Assembly (NCBI RefSeq): GCF_013401515.1
Contig: NZ_CP058529.1
Location: 310,001-374,000, forward strand
Source of the DNA: Halorarum halophilum
Lineage (GTDB): Archaea > Halobacteriota > Halobacteria > Halobacteriales > Haloferacaceae
Direction of reading: 5' to 3'
Length of the DNA stretch: 64,000 nucleotides
Shown piece by piece: positions 9,375 through 18,909 of this stretch. The position numbers and the translations under genes were made by a program. Below the pieces are notes generated by a model. It did not search any database, was not told the origin of the DNA, and saw only the letters and a program-made list of their open reading frames with translations. Numbering within the stretch: position 1 is the stretch's first letter; the number at the start of each line of letters is the position of its first letter.

Positions 9375-9647
9375 ATGGGATGGAAGCTGTTCGCCGACCT
9401 CGCAGAGGCGGCGGGGACGCGCGAACCGGACGTCGGCGTCGGCGACGCGGACACGCTGAGGGAGGCGCTGGACGCCCTCCTCGACGCCCATCCGGCGCTC
9501 ACCGAGCGCGTCCTCGACGAGGAGGGTGCCCTCCGCGAGCACGTCAACGTCCTCCGAAACGGCGACCCGGTCGGCGATGAGGGTCTCGCTGCGCCAGTCG
9601 AGGCCGACGACGACCTCGCGCTGTTTCCGCCGGTCAGCGGCGGATAG
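9375..9647 (+). CDS. SAMP/MoaD-like ubiquitin-fold protein
   Basis: The 90-residue protein begins MGWKLFADLAEAAG and ends in Gly-Gly (PPVSGG), the signature of MoaD/ThiS/SAMP small modifiers whose C-terminus is adenylated by an E1-like enzyme. The middle LREALDALLDAHPALTERV and HVNVLRNG segments match the MoaD family. It could donate sulfur for molybdopterin or tRNA thiolation, or be conjugated to proteins as SAMP1 is in Haloferax; the sequence does not decide between these. It begins 23 bases after the RCK-C gene and may share its transcript. Confidence 0.9.
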   Translation: MGWKLFADLAEAAGTREPDVGVGDADTLREALDALLDAHPALTERVLDEEGALREHVNVLRNGDPVGDEGLAAPVEADDDLALFPPVSGG

Positions 9648-9732
9648 TGTGGGACGGCGTGGCGGTCGGGGCGCCGAGTCGAAAGCTTCAATTACGTACC
9701 TACGATACTCATGGATGCGAAGGGAACCAGTC

Positions 9733-9807
9733 GGGTTGGTGGTCTAGTCTGGTTATGACACCTCCTTGACATGGAGGAGACCGGCAGTTCAAATCTGCCC
9801 CAACCCA
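9733..9807 (+). tRNA. tRNA-Val (anticodon GAC)
   Basis: The acceptor arms GGGTTGG (9733-9739) and CCAACCC (9800-9806) pair fully. The anticodon stem CCTCC/GGAGG encloses the loop TTGACAT with anticodon GAC. The T-arm is GGCAG-TTCAAAT-CTGCC, and the D-loop region GTCTAGTCTGGTTATGAC is normal. The discriminator base is A. No intron, and CCA is not encoded. A short T-run (9809-9812) follows and may end transcription. Confidence 0.97.
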
Positions 9808-9958
9808 CTTTTCGATTCCTCACGACGAGGAGCGGAGCGAGAGTCCGTGGGATCGGACGTGTGGACGGGCGAATTCGAATCGGGGAGCGATTGGGCCGGG
9901 CGACCGTGACCCGATTTCCCCCAACCCGTACGGGCTCCTTCTCGGTTCGTCGCGTCCG

Positions 9959-10462
9959 TCAGTCCGTGGTGTCCTCGGTAACCTCCGCTTCCGGAGCGTT
10001 CCGCATCACGCTCCGGAGGCCCTTCCACGCGTTGTGCTTGCGGGTGTACCCTTCGCCGCTGTTCGCGATGACGTTTCCATTGCGATGGCGGAGTCGCCAG
10101 CGCCATTCCTCGTTCCGATCACGGAAGAGTTCGAACCGGGCCAGCGACCGGGATGCGTCGGCGGCACCAACGGACGCGGGGAGGGCATCCGCCTCGTCGG
10201 GGAGGGCTTCCATGGGGGATGGAGCGAACTCGCCCGCCGAGGTGGGCCATTCCAGTTCGAGTTCCAGAGCCAACTCGTCGTCCTCGGTTTCGAGTTCGAT
10301 CTCCAGGGAGAGTTCGTCGGGGACGTCGACAGCGACGGCGTCCGCGCCGTCTCCGAACCGAATGGAGCCGGTGAGGATCCCGTCCGCCACGCCGCTCAGG
10401 ACCGCTGCGATCTCCTCACGGCTGGCCGTGAGTTCGGATTCGTAGTCGTCGTCTCGGGACAC
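9959..10462 (-). CDS. Amphi-Trp domain plus HVO_2922/DUF1508-type protein
   Basis: The N-terminal half (about 8-75), ending in LALELELEWP, matches the haloarchaeal amphi-Trp domain. The C-terminal half (RFELFRDRNEEWRWRLRHRNGNVIANSGEGYTRKHNAWKGL) is the YegP/DUF1508 fold, as in HVO_2922. No enzymatic function is known. I place the start at GTG 10462 rather than ATG 10486 or ATG 10501. A TATA box (TATTTAA) touches the 10486 ATG and is centred 29 bp before the GTG, which leaderless transcription would use. Confidence 0.82.
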   Translation of the reverse strand: MSRDDDYESELTASREEIAAVLSGVADGILTGSIRFGDGADAVAVDVPDELSLEIELETEDDELALELELEWPTSAGEFAPSPMEALPDEADALPASVGAADASRSLARFELFRDRNEEWRWRLRHRNGNVIANSGEGYTRKHNAWKGLRSVMRNAPEAEVTEDTTD

Positions 10463-10485
10463 ACGATGAACAACGGTACAGTCCA

Positions 10486-10496
10486 TGTTAAATAGT
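10486..10496 (-). promoter_or_regulatory. TATA box of the amphi-Trp gene
   Basis: On the minus strand, ACTATTTAACA reads as a strong haloarchaeal TATA element. Its centre is about 29 bases upstream of GTG 10462 and abuts the in-frame ATG at 10486, which argues that the GTG is the real start. Confidence 0.55.
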
Positions 10497-10659
10497 CCCA
10501 CCCATCTCGATTTCTGGAGGCCCAGGGTTCGTGATTCGGTTCCTCCTGGGATTCGATTCGCGAGTTCTTCCGAGCGGCCGTCAGACTGGCTCAGCCCCGC
10601 CGGATATGCCGGGAACCGTCACCGTGGTACGGCAGTGATGGAATGTGAGAAGGAATGGG

Positions 10660-11130
10660 TTAGATTCGCGGGGGGCTCTCGGCGCGGTCGGTCGGGGGGA
10701 GCCCGTCCGAGGGGGCGTGTTCGGGGAGACAGACCATGTTCTCCCTGCCGACCTGCACGCGGACGATCCGCCCATCGTCCTCCATCTCCTGCAGGAGCCG
10801 GCTGATCGTCGAGTTCGACAGGTTGGTGAACTCGGTGAACTCCTTCTGGGGAAGCGTGCCGCCGTGTTCCTCGATGAGCTGCGGGAATAACTCCTCCGGG
10901 CGGACGCCGATCTCCGTGACGAAGTCCCGCCGGCTACACAACTTGCTCGGATCGTAGTCGGCGAGCGTTCCCTCCGGTTCGGTTTCAACCTCGTCGGCCC
11001 GGGATTTCGTGCACCCGATGGGTTCGGTCGAGGGCTCCCCAAGCTTGGTCTCCGCATCGATCGGTCCCAGTACGACCTGTCGGAACTTTCTCCAGTACCT
11101 CCCGAACGTTAATTCCATCTTATACTTCAT
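10660..11130 (-). CDS. MarR-like winged-helix regulator
   Basis: Residues about 75-140 form a winged helix: EELFPQLIEEHGGTLPQKEF, the recognition helix NLSNSTISRLLQEMEDDGRI, then a wing (VRVQVGRENMVCLP). Haloarchaeal proteins with this C-terminal HTH are common and some are membrane-anchored, but this one has no membrane segment. The N-terminal 60 residues are polar and unassigned. The ATG at 11130 lies 24 bp after a palindromic ATATAT box. Targets unknown; it may regulate itself through that palindrome. Confidence 0.8.
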   Translation of the reverse strand: MKYKMELTFGRYWRKFRQVVLGPIDAETKLGEPSTEPIGCTKSRADEVETEPEGTLADYDPSKLCSRRDFVTEIGVRPEELFPQLIEEHGGTLPQKEFTEFTNLSNSTISRLLQEMEDDGRIVRVQVGRENMVCLPEHAPSDGLPPTDRAESPPRI

Positions 11131-11148
11131 TTTCTACCTATCCCCAAT

Positions 11149-11158
11149 GGATATATCC
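11149..11158 (-). promoter_or_regulatory. Palindromic TATA element of the HTH gene
   Basis: GGATATATCC is a perfect 10-base palindrome centred 24 bases upstream of the HTH start codon. It is a plausible TATA box, and the symmetry would also suit an autoregulatory operator. Confidence 0.4.
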
Positions 11159-11260
11159 CCTAACTGTTTAGGGGGGGACTCGTGTCGCGGCAGACGACCT
11201 CGGATGTGGCCCGTTCTCGCGAGAGCGGAGTCGCCTCGACTCACCCGGTCGAACGTGACC

Positions 11261-11821
11261 CTACAGACGCTCGCCGTCGACCATCCGGGCGACGAGCACG
11301 AACGAGCCGAGCGTGAGCAGCAACGCGCCGGGGAGGACCGCGACGAGGCCAAACGCCTCCAGCGCCTCCACCCCGTCGCCGGTGTAGTACACGCCCTCGT
11401 CCGTCACCGTGGGCGGAACGAAACTGCCCATCGAGTAGAGCGCCTGGGCCCCCCAGACGTAGCACCCGGCGGCGAACACACCCCAGCGAACCGGCGGCGG
11501 GTCGAGTCGGGGTGCTACCAGCATGGCGACCAACCCGAGCGCCGACACGATCACGGGCGTCAACAGGGCGTTGACGGGGCTCCCCGGTGTCGCGTAGCAG
11601 GTCTGGAGGCGACCGTTGCTGATGCCGAACGGGCCGAGCCCGCACGGGCGTAACTCGCCGCCCAGGAGGATGTGGAGGACCGCGTGCAGGCCCTCGTGGA
11701 CGACTGCCGACGCGAGCAGGCCGGCGAACGCGACCGCGTACGTGAACGACACGCCGTAGAGGAGGTCGGCCCGCGAGGACGTCAGTTCCTCGGCGTCCAC
11801 GTCAGTTCCCGGGCCGATCAC
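11261..11821 (-). CDS. Membrane protein with HEGLH (HEXXH) motif, putative M50-like metallopeptidase
   Basis: The 186-residue protein has about four hydrophobic helices. The first contains VVHEGLHAVLH (residues 41-50), whose His42-Glu43-x-x-His46 fits a membrane zinc peptidase active site, followed by GGELRPCGLGPF. This resembles small M50/DUF3267-type proteins that keep the HEXXH helix but lack a PDZ domain. The third zinc ligand is not obvious. The start is a GTG at 11821. Substrate unknown; a non-proteolytic zinc-binding role is possible. Confidence 0.75.
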   Translation of the reverse strand: MIGPGTDVDAEELTSSRADLLYGVSFTYAVAFAGLLASAVVHEGLHAVLHILLGGELRPCGLGPFGISNGRLQTCYATPGSPVNALLTPVIVSALGLVAMLVAPRLDPPPVRWGVFAAGCYVWGAQALYSMGSFVPPTVTDEGVYYTGDGVEALEAFGLVAVLPGALLLTLGSFVLVARMVDGERL

Positions 11822-12474
11822 GGCTAGAGCGACCTCCGCCGGGCGGGACCGTGGGGCAGAATGACGGCAGCAGTGCTGGACCGAACGGGACGGGTCACCT
11901 CACATCGAGTCGACAGGACGCTCATACGGAGGGTGCGGACGTCCGTACCGGGTCGGTCGAGATCGGAGCCGTCGTTCGGCTCTCGGCGCTCCGGTTCGGA
12001 CACGATCGGCACACGCCGTTCTTCACGCTATCGACGTACTCCGTTTCGACCCATTGGTAATCGGAACTTATGGCGCTCAGGTCGTTACCGGACGGCGACG
12101 GTTGGTGACCACTCGACGTCCGATCCGTGGGGTCCGGACGTGGCTCTCCGACGGGCAGGGTGACTGGAGTACGGAACGTATTCGGTGACGTTCTCGAGTC
12201 GACAGCCGTTCACGCAGGTCGTGCTCGCGACCACCACACGGATTCGACCTGTGGGAACGCCCGGACGATATGGTGCCACCTGGCCCCGTCTCCGTTCCCG
12301 ATCGAACTCCTCGCGGAAAACGATGGGGGGATGGGTCACCCAGCCGATACGGCCGACAGTGTGGAACAGACGTCGCGGAACTCGTCTGGGGTCGCGCGAC
12401 GACGTCAAAGGGACGGTCGAACCGCTCGATTTCTCTAAAATGGGATAAACGATGAAAGGGGGAGTTCGCCCGGC
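11822..12474. other. Gene-poor spacer
   Basis: No convincing coding sequence is seen in these 650 bases. The open frames present encode basic, low-complexity peptides (for example 12085-12408 on the minus strand) unlike the acidic proteins around them. No tRNA-like or strong hairpin structure was noticed. It may hold decayed sequence or regulatory DNA. Confidence 0.5.
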
Positions 12475-12708
12475 CTACTTCTCGCCGTAGCCGTGGCCAG
12501 CGAGGAGCGCGGCGAAGTTCGCACAGAGCAGGGCGACGAGCAGCGGGACCTCCGCGAGCTTCAGTCCGTCGGCCAGCAGGGGGAGGTACAGAATGGGCAG
12601 CCCGATGGCGGAGTAGAACGCGACCGCCCGGAGCGAGGTGATCGGACTGTTGTCTTGGACCGTCTTGGTAAGCCGAACGAACTGCCTGAGTGGAGTGGAG
12701 GGCGTCAT
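12475..12708 (-). CDS. Small two-helix membrane protein
   Basis: Seventy-seven residues from ATG 12708. The first 26 are polar with basic residues; two membrane helices then follow (about 27-46, VAFYSAIGLPILYLPLLADG, and 52-70, VPLLVALLCANFAALLAGHG), ending in YGEK. The TATA-like CATAAGTAAA lies about 23 bases upstream. The length and layout match small haloarchaeal membrane proteins of unknown role. It stands alone between two gene-poor spacers. Confidence 0.7.
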   Translation of the reverse strand: MTPSTPLRQFVRLTKTVQDNSPITSLRAVAFYSAIGLPILYLPLLADGLKLAEVPLLVALLCANFAALLAGHGYGEK

Positions 12709-13077
12709 TATCCCTGTGTCTGATTTACTTATGGGGAAGAGGGGACATATAGCCGACCGAGCGTTCGCAACGTTTCGGACGTTTCACCGGTTGGTACCGA
12801 TGGGGTACTACGTTTCACGGCGGGTCGAGAGACGGATAGACAGTTCATCGTGGGTGCTAATACTTTTTCGCAAGATATTATTTAGGATTCAATATTCCGC
12901 ATTTCTGGGGTGTAGGGGGGAAATTTAGGAACTCATTGACCGAGAACTCACCACCTTCGCGATCGGTCTGGTTCCAACCTGACGTGTTGTCCCGGTTTTA
13001 TGACTGGATTATAATGTCCGTACACGATATCTGCCCCGACCGCCCCACTCTCGTCGGAACTGATCGACGCTCCCACC
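12709..13077. other. AT-rich spacer
   Basis: This stretch has noticeably lower GC than the surrounding genes, with runs such as AAGATATTATTTAGG near 12870-12885. It holds the promoter of the small membrane gene (about 12720-12735). No coding sequence or RNA gene could be supported. Confidence 0.5.
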
Positions 13078-14025
13078 TCAGGCGGGTTCACCGCGGAACC
13101 GCGCGAGTTCCGTCCGTACCGCGTCCCGTTTGAGGAGCAGGAAGCCCGCGAAGACGAACAGGAACCCGAGGCCCGTGGCGGGCGTCGGCGTCTCGGCCAG
13201 AAACAGCCACCCCGCGAGCGCGGCGAACCCGGGCGCGACGTAGGAGACGAGGTTGATCTCCACCGGGCCGAGGCGGTCGAGCAGGTCGAAGTACACGAGG
13301 AAGCCGAGCGCGGAGGAGACGACCGAGAGGTAGCCCAGCGCGAGGAGGGCGTCGGTCGTCCAGACCACCTCCGCCAGTCGCTCCCCGCTGCCGTAGGCAA
13401 CCCCGTGCATCAGGAGCGCCCCGCCGAGCATCGACCACGCCTCCATGGACTCGATCGGCATCCCGGCGTCGATGCGCCGCGTGAGAACGGAACCGAGCGC
13501 GAACGAGGCCGCGGCGAGGAACACGAGGAACTTGGCGACGACGCCGCCCGCGAGGAGGTTCCCCGGGTCGGGATCGGTCAGGACGACCACGCCCGCGAGC
13601 CCCACTCCCAGGCCCGCGACGCCGACGGCGGTGAGCGACTCGCTCGGCAGGAACGCCCGCGCGAACCCGGTCGTGAGCGCCGGCGAGAGCGAGATGATGA
13701 CGGCCGCCGCGGCGCTCGTCACTGCGGGGTCGGTCTCGCCGACGAACAGGAACACGTGGTAGGCGGCGATGAGCAGCACGGCGCCGACGGCGACGGTCGC
13801 CCACTCGTCGCGGCCCCGCGGAATCGGGTCGTCGACGACGATGACGGCGTACGCGAGCATCAGGACGCCCGCCAGGTCGTACCGGACGGCCGCGAATAGG
13901 ACGGGGGTCTCGAAGAAACCGCCGGGGCCGGTCGGAGTGCCGAGCCCGGCCTTGATCGCCATGAACGCCGAGCCCCAGACGGCCGCGAGCAGCAGGAACA
14001 GGAAGAGGGTTCGATACCGGCTCAC
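13078..14025 (-). CDS. EamA/DMT-superfamily exporter
   Basis: The 315-residue protein has ten predicted hydrophobic helices in two EamA repeats. It begins with FLFLLLAAVWGSAFMAIKAGL (the WGS..F.xIK signature); the second half carries ALGYLSVVSSALGFLVYFDLLDRLGP. EamA carriers export amino acids or other metabolites by proton or substrate antiport; the substrate is unknown. The start is GTG 14025, since the frame upstream encodes Arg/Pro-rich out-of-frame sequence. It lies 31 bases downstream of dppF and may be read from the same transcript. Confidence 0.88.
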   Translation of the reverse strand: MSRYRTLFLFLLLAAVWGSAFMAIKAGLGTPTGPGGFFETPVLFAAVRYDLAGVLMLAYAVIVVDDPIPRGRDEWATVAVGAVLLIAAYHVFLFVGETDPAVTSAAAAVIISLSPALTTGFARAFLPSESLTAVGVAGLGVGLAGVVVLTDPDPGNLLAGGVVAKFLVFLAAASFALGSVLTRRIDAGMPIESMEAWSMLGGALLMHGVAYGSGERLAEVVWTTDALLALGYLSVVSSALGFLVYFDLLDRLGPVEINLVSYVAPGFAALAGWLFLAETPTPATGLGFLFVFAGFLLLKRDAVRTELARFRGEPA

Positions 14026-14056
14026 ACCGACGGTTCCCCGCCGGCGTCGGTGAGGT

Positions 14057-15613
14057 TTACGGTTTCGGCGAGCCGTCGTCGCGGCCGGCGGTGTCGTCGT
14101 CCGCCGCGTCGCCGGTTCCGTTCCCCGTCGGCCCGCCGTCCTCGTCGTTCGCCCCCGTGCCGTCGCCGACCTCCGACGACGGTGAGGGGCCACCGTCGAC
14201 CGATTCGACGGTCTCGGGCGTCTCCTCCGGGGTGGGCCGGTTCATGGCCATCCCGGCCGGCCCGCCGATCTCGGGTTCGGTGATCGGCCCGTCGTCCCCC
14301 TCGTCGTCGTCGAGGTGTTCGGCGACGCCCTCGTGGAACAGATGACACGCTGCGGGGTGCTCCCTGTCGGGGAGGACCGGGGACTCCGTCTCGCAGACGG
14401 ACTCGAAGCGGTCGCGCAGGCGCGCCGCCGCCTCGTCCTCCCGGTCGTTCGCCAGGATCTCGAGGGCGTCCTCGACGGTGTCCATGTTGGCGCCGTCGAT
14501 GTCCCCCAGGTCGAACTCGTCGCGGACGGCCTGTTTGAACTCCACCGCGCCGGCGTCCGGGTCGTCCATGCGCTCTCGAACCGTGTCGGCGTCGAAGCCG
14601 CCCCGTTCGAGACGATCGCGCAGGTCCATCACGTTGCGGTAGTGCGACTGCTCGATCTCCACGCCCGGCGGCGGGATCACCTCCGGACAGCGCGTCCGGA
14701 AGCGACAGCCGGAGGGCGGGTCACGGGGCGACGGGACGTCGCCCGACAGCGGGTCGACCCGACGCCCCTGTTCGCTCACGTCCGCGCGCGGGACCGACTC
14801 CAGCAGCGCGTTCGTGTAGGGGTGTTTCGCCTCCTCGAAGATGGCGTCCGTCCTCCCGGTCTCGACGACCTCGCCGAGGTACATCACCGCGACGCGGTCG
14901 CAGATGTGGCGGACGACCGAGAGGTCGTGCGCGATGAACAGGTACGTGAGCCCGTACTCGTCCTGGAGGTCGTCGAGCAGGTTGAGGATCTGCGCCTGCA
15001 CCGAGACGTCCAGCGCGGACACCGGCTCGTCGAGCACGATGAACTCGGGGTCGAGCGCGAGCGCGCGTGCGATTCCCACCCGCTGACGCTGGCCGCCGGA
15101 GAACTCGTGCGGGTATCGGTCCACCTGGCCCGCAGAGAGTCCGACCCGTTCGAGGAGTTCCATCGACCGGTCCCGACGCCACTCGCGCTTCGAGCGGCCG
15201 TCGTCGGGCGACTCCTCGGGCAGGCCGTGGATCGAGAGCCCCTCGGCGATGATCTCCCCGACGGTCATCCGGGGGTCGAGACTCGAGAACGGGTCCTGGA
15301 AGACGATCTGTGCGCGCTTCCGGAACTCGCGGAGTTCGCGGCTCGACATGGCCAGCACGTCCTCGCCGTCGAACTCGACGCTGCCCTCGGTCGCCTCGCG
15401 GAGGCGCAGCAGGGTCTCGCCGGTGGTCGACTTGCCACACCCGGACTCGCCGACGAGTCCGAGCGTCTCGCCGCGTTCGACGGTGAGGTCGACGCCGTCT
15501 ACCGCCTTCACGCTCGTCGGCTCGCGGCCGAGGAGCCTGTCGAACAGCGTGTCGTCCTCGTAGTAGTACTTCCGGAGGCCCCGGACGCGGAGCAGCGGGT
15601 CCGCCTCAGTCAT
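14057..15613 (-). CDS. dppF: Oligopeptide/dipeptide ABC transporter ATPase (DppF-like)
   Basis: A cytoplasmic ATPase powering peptide import. Walker A is GESGCGKST, the signature is FSGGQRQR, Walker B is [12 protein letters not shown], and the H-loop is FIAHDLS. The C-terminal oligopeptide-ABC motif with its Cys residues ([10 protein letters not shown] ... ACHLF) is present. It is split by an insertion of about 110 residues (about 325-430) and followed by a long Asp/Glu/Gly-rich tail of about 80 residues. The first seven bases overlap the upstream dppD. At 518 residues it is longer than the usual 330. Confidence 0.93.
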   Translation of the reverse strand: MTEADPLLRVRGLRKYYYEDDTLFDRLLGREPTSVKAVDGVDLTVERGETLGLVGESGCGKSTTGETLLRLREATEGSVEFDGEDVLAMSSRELREFRKRAQIVFQDPFSSLDPRMTVGEIIAEGLSIHGLPEESPDDGRSKREWRRDRSMELLERVGLSAGQVDRYPHEFSGGQRQRVGIARALALDPEFIVLDEPVSALDVSVQAQILNLLDDLQDEYGLTYLFIAHDLSVVRHICDRVAVMYLGEVVETGRTDAIFEEAKHPYTNALLESVPRADVSEQGRRVDPLSGDVPSPRDPPSGCRFRTRCPEVIPPPGVEIEQSHYRNVMDLRDRLERGGFDADTVRERMDDPDAGAVEFKQAVRDEFDLGDIDGANMDTVEDALEILANDREDEAAARLRDRFESVCETESPVLPDREHPAACHLFHEGVAEHLDDDEGDDGPITEPEIGGPAGMAMNRPTPEETPETVESVDGGPSPSSEVGDGTGANDEDGGPTGNGTGDAADDDTAGRDDGSPKP

Positions 15614-16874
15614 CGGCGGACACCTCCTCGTCAGCCGCCTCGGTCGACCCTTCGGTCGGGTCCTCCGCCTTGGGGGCGGCAGTGCTGACGGCGTCGAAGT
15701 AGTCCGCCGGCAGCGCGTCCGCCTCGTCGAACTCGCGGTCGGCGAGGACGCAGCGCGCGGCGTGTTCCTCGCTTCCCCCTTCGACGTCGTACTCGGGAAT
15801 TCGGGTGAGACAGTCGTGCATCGCCTTCGGACAGCGGTCCGCGAAGTAGCACCGGTCGCCCATCTCCGCGTCCAGCAGCGAGGGGACGTTCCCCTCGATG
15901 GGCTGGAGGCGCGGCGCGGGGTCCTCCAGGTCCGGGATGGACCCGAGTAGCCCCTGCGTGTACGGGTGGACCGGCGTCTCGAACACGTCCGCGAGCGTGC
16001 CGCGCTCGACGATCTCGCCGGCGTACATGACCCCGACGCGGCTGCACATCCTGGCGATGACGCCGAGGTCGTGTGTGATGAGCACGACGGACGTGTCCTC
16101 CTCCTCCTGCAGGTCGCGCAGCAGGTCGAGGATCTGCGCCTGGATGGTGACGTCGAGCGCGGTCGTCGGTTCGTCGGCGACGAGTACGTCCGGTTCGCCG
16201 GCGAGCGCCTGGGCGATCATCGCCCGCTGGAGCATCCCGCCGGAGAACTGGTGGGGGTACTGGTCGGCTCGCTCGGCGGGGTCGGGGATGCCGACCTGTT
16301 CGAGCAGTTCTATCGCGCGCGCGCGACTCGCCTCGCTCGTGTAGCTCCGGTTCGGGAGCAGCGCGTCGGACAGGAACCGTGCGAGCCCGTACCCCTGGGT
16401 CCGCGACCGGGTGCGCCGCGGGTTCGCGCTGGCGCGTCGCTGGACCTCGACGGCCTCGGCGATCTGCTCGCCGACGGTGATCGACGGGTTGAGCGAGGAC
16501 ATCGGGTCCTGGAACACCATCGAGAACGCCGGGCCGCGGAGCGACCGGCGGATACCCTGTGGGAGCCGTCGGACGTCGACGAACTCGCCGTCGACCGCCT
16601 CGGGCTCGCTGTCCTCGAACTCCGCGGCGAGGTCGGCGTCGCGGTACCAGACCTGGCCCTCGGTGACGCGACCGGGGGAGTCGACGAGGTCGACGACCGA
16701 CAGCGCCGTCACGGACTTGCCGGACCCGGACTCGCCGACGATGCCGAACACTTCGCCGTCACGCACGTCGAAGTCGACCGACTCGACGGCGTTCACCTGC
16801 CCCTCCTCGGTGAAGAATCGAGTCGAGAGATCGCGGACGGCAAGTATCACATCGTCATCGGCGACACGACTCAT
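15606..16874 (-). CDS. dppD: Oligopeptide/dipeptide ABC transporter ATPase (DppD-like)
   Basis: The second ATPase of the peptide importer has Walker [10 protein letters not shown]-loop [10 protein letters not shown], signature FSGGMLQRA and Walker [11 protein letters not shown], then the [11 protein letters not shown] Cys motif of the C-terminal domain. An insertion after the Q-loop ([16 protein letters not shown]) and an acidic C-terminal tail enlarge it to 422 residues. Its ATG overlaps the dppC stop (ATGA), and its stop overlaps dppF. Its composition is strongly GC-rich, unlike the next gene upstream. Confidence 0.94.
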   Translation of the reverse strand: MSRVADDDVILAVRDLSTRFFTEEGQVNAVESVDFDVRDGEVFGIVGESGSGKSVTALSVVDLVDSPGRVTEGQVWYRDADLAAEFEDSEPEAVDGEFVDVRRLPQGIRRSLRGPAFSMVFQDPMSSLNPSITVGEQIAEAVEVQRRASANPRRTRSRTQGYGLARFLSDALLPNRSYTSEASRARAIELLEQVGIPDPAERADQYPHQFSGGMLQRAMIAQALAGEPDVLVADEPTTALDVTIQAQILDLLRDLQEEEDTSVVLITHDLGVIARMCSRVGVMYAGEIVERGTLADVFETPVHPYTQGLLGSIPDLEDPAPRLQPIEGNVPSLLDAEMGDRCYFADRCPKAMHDCLTRIPEYDVEGGSEEHAARCVLADREFDEADALPADYFDAVSTAAPKAEDPTEGSTEAADEEVSADD

Positions 16875-17893
16875 GCACCACCACCTCCCTCTCCCTCGAT
16901 CCCGGGGTCGAGCGCGTCACGGAGCCAATCACCTAGCAGATTGATACCGATGACTGACAGCATAATCGCGAATCCGGGCATCGTCGCGATCCACCATTGG
17001 CCGGAAGAAATGTAGTTCCGGCCTTGGGCGATGTCGAAACCCCAAGACAGCGTCGTCCCGGAGAATCCGAGGAACGACAGCGACGACTCCAGGAGGATGA
17101 TGGCCGCGATTTGGACTGTCCCGAGCACAATAATCGGTGTGATCGCGTTCGGAAAGACGTGGCCCAGGATGATTCTGCCGTCCCCAGCACCGAGCGCACG
17201 GGCGGCTTTGACGTACTCCTGGTCGCGTAGGGAGAGCGCTTCTCCGCGAGCAACCCGGGCGAACCAAACCCAATTCACTAGCCCGACTACGGCGATAACG
17301 GTACCGGGGAGGATAAACATCTCCGGCATCCCTGAGACCAGACCGGAAACGACGAACGGGTCCGGAACGGGAACGGCTGCGCGGCCCCAGAGTCCGATCA
17401 ATGCTATTGCGAGCACTAGCGATGGGAACGCGAGGCTGATGTCCGCAAACCGCATCAGACCGTCGTCAAATTTCCCGCGGTAATAGCCCGCGGCGAGTCC
17501 GACCGGGACACCGATGAGCGCTGCGAACATCGTCCCAAGAAGCCCGACCGCTAGAGACGTCCGGGCGCCGTAAACGATCCTGGAGAGCATGTCACGTCCG
17601 AGACCGTCGGTACCCAGCGGATGCGCTGAGTCAGCACTGACCGTCTCGTTTACCGTCTTCGTCACAACTTCGCCGTCTTCCATCTCGGATGTAGTCGTTT
17701 CCTTGGTCTCGGTGAACCCCAGCGGCGGGAGCTCTGATTGATCAAGTTGCTGAGCGGTCGGATTGTGGGGAGCGATGAACGGAGCGAATACGGCAACAAG
17801 CACGACCCCGATGACGAGCACGAGTCCGAGCTTCACGAGCGCGCTCGTACGGAACTCCTTTTTCAGGTTCCGGATGACACGTTTCGAAACCAT
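16871..17893 (-). CDS. dppC: Peptide ABC transporter permease (DppC-like)
   Basis: The membrane subunit of the peptide importer, 340 residues, with an N-terminal helix after [26 protein letters not shown] and five more helices. The inner loop [31 protein letters not shown] is the EAA motif that contacts the ATPases. An insert between helix 1 and 2 carries [17 protein letters not shown]. The ATG overlaps the dppB stop as TGATG. Base composition is much less GC-rich than dppD/dppF, with many A/T-ending codons. Confidence 0.94.
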   Translation of the reverse strand: MVSKRVIRNLKKEFRTSALVKLGLVLVIGVVLVAVFAPFIAPHNPTAQQLDQSELPPLGFTETKETTTSEMEDGEVVTKTVNETVSADSAHPLGTDGLGRDMLSRIVYGARTSLAVGLLGTMFAALIGVPVGLAAGYYRGKFDDGLMRFADISLAFPSLVLAIALIGLWGRAAVPVPDPFVVSGLVSGMPEMFILPGTVIAVVGLVNWVWFARVARGEALSLRDQEYVKAARALGAGDGRIILGHVFPNAITPIIVLGTVQIAAIILLESSLSFLGFSGTTLSWGFDIAQGRNYISSGQWWIATMPGFAIMLSVIGINLLGDWLRDALDPGIEGEGGGGA

Positions 17894-18885
17894 CAGTCGT
17901 ACGCCACCCGTGGGTCGAGGTAAGCATATATCATGTCGACTACGATGTTCACCAGGACGAAGCTCGTTCCGATGACGATGAGGCTCCCCTGAAGAACTGG
18001 CCAGTCGCGCAGGTTGATACTATGGATTACGAGCGTTCCCAGTCCGGGCCAGGAGAAGACTGCTTCGGTAATAACGGCTCCCCCAATTAGCGTTCCGAGC
18101 TGGAGTCCCAGTACCGTGATGACTGGGATGAGTGTGTTTCGCAGCGCATGCTTGTAGCGAACCAGCGTTTCAGGTAGTCCCTTTGCACGTGTTGCCTTTA
18201 CGTACGGTTTGCTGAGTTCATCAAGCATTCCTGAACGCGTGAGGCGGGTAATCAGCGCCGTGAAGTACGTCCCCAACGCGATCGCGGGGAGCGTGATGTA
18301 CGAGAGCCAGCTCAGGAGGGTGTCGAGGAACGGTTCGGTACCGACTAGCGACAGTACTACGTCGCCGACATTGACCCCACGACCGCTCGTGTGGAAGATT
18401 CCGAACTCGACGGCGAGTACCAGAATCATCATAATCCCCAGCCAGAAGTTCGGAGTGCTGATTCCACCCAAGGAGAACAGCGTCGCGCCGTAATCGATCG
18501 GCTGATTCCGTCGAGTAGCGCTGAGCACGCCCAGTGGAATCGACAGTATGATCGCTACCACTGTGGCGGCGACAGCCAGTTCTACCGTCGCGGGCACCTT
18601 CGAGAACACTAGAGACGTGACAGCTTGGCCTCTGATATACGAGAACCCCATATCGCCCTGAAGTAGGTCGAAGATGTACTGACCGTACTGGACGTATAGC
18701 GGTTGATCGAGGCCAAGTTCGGCAGCGATGGCTCGCCTCGTCTCTTGATCAGCGTCGAGTGGGGCGACCGCGTTGATCGCGCTGCCTGGAGTGACAAACC
18801 GCAACGCGAACACAACGGTGACGACCCCCCAGACGACGCCAACTCCCTGGAGTACTCTCTTGATTGCGAACTGCCCGAATGACAT
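17893..18885 (-). CDS. dppB: Peptide ABC transporter permease (DppB-like)
   Basis: The second membrane subunit, 330 residues, with six helices. The N-terminal helix is followed by FVTPGSAINAVAPLDADQETRRAIAAELGLDQPLYVQYGQYI, the conserved DppB periplasmic region. The EAA-type loop LDELSKPYVKATRAKGLPETLVRYKHALRNTLIP is intact. It starts 24 bases after dppA ends. It shares dppC's lower GC and codon use, unlike the ATPases downstream. Confidence 0.94.
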   Translation of the reverse strand: MSFGQFAIKRVLQGVGVVWGVVTVVFALRFVTPGSAINAVAPLDADQETRRAIAAELGLDQPLYVQYGQYIFDLLQGDMGFSYIRGQAVTSLVFSKVPATVELAVAATVVAIILSIPLGVLSATRRNQPIDYGATLFSLGGISTPNFWLGIMMILVLAVEFGIFHTSGRGVNVGDVVLSLVGTEPFLDTLLSWLSYITLPAIALGTYFTALITRLTRSGMLDELSKPYVKATRAKGLPETLVRYKHALRNTLIPVITVLGLQLGTLIGGAVITEAVFSWPGLGTLVIHSINLRDWPVLQGSLIVIGTSFVLVNIVVDMIYAYLDPRVAYD

Positions 18886-18909
18886 TAATGACTAGTCCTC
18901 CATTTTGGG

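Noticed and set aside
12085-12408. A minus-strand frame of 107 codons in the spacer
   Set aside because: Its product is basic and low-complexity, lacks family sequence and promoter, and is unlike acidic haloarchaeal proteins.
12638-12928. A plus-strand frame of 96 codons over the small membrane gene and its AT-rich spacer
   Set aside because: It is largely antisense to the 77-residue membrane gene and has mixed, non-acidic composition.
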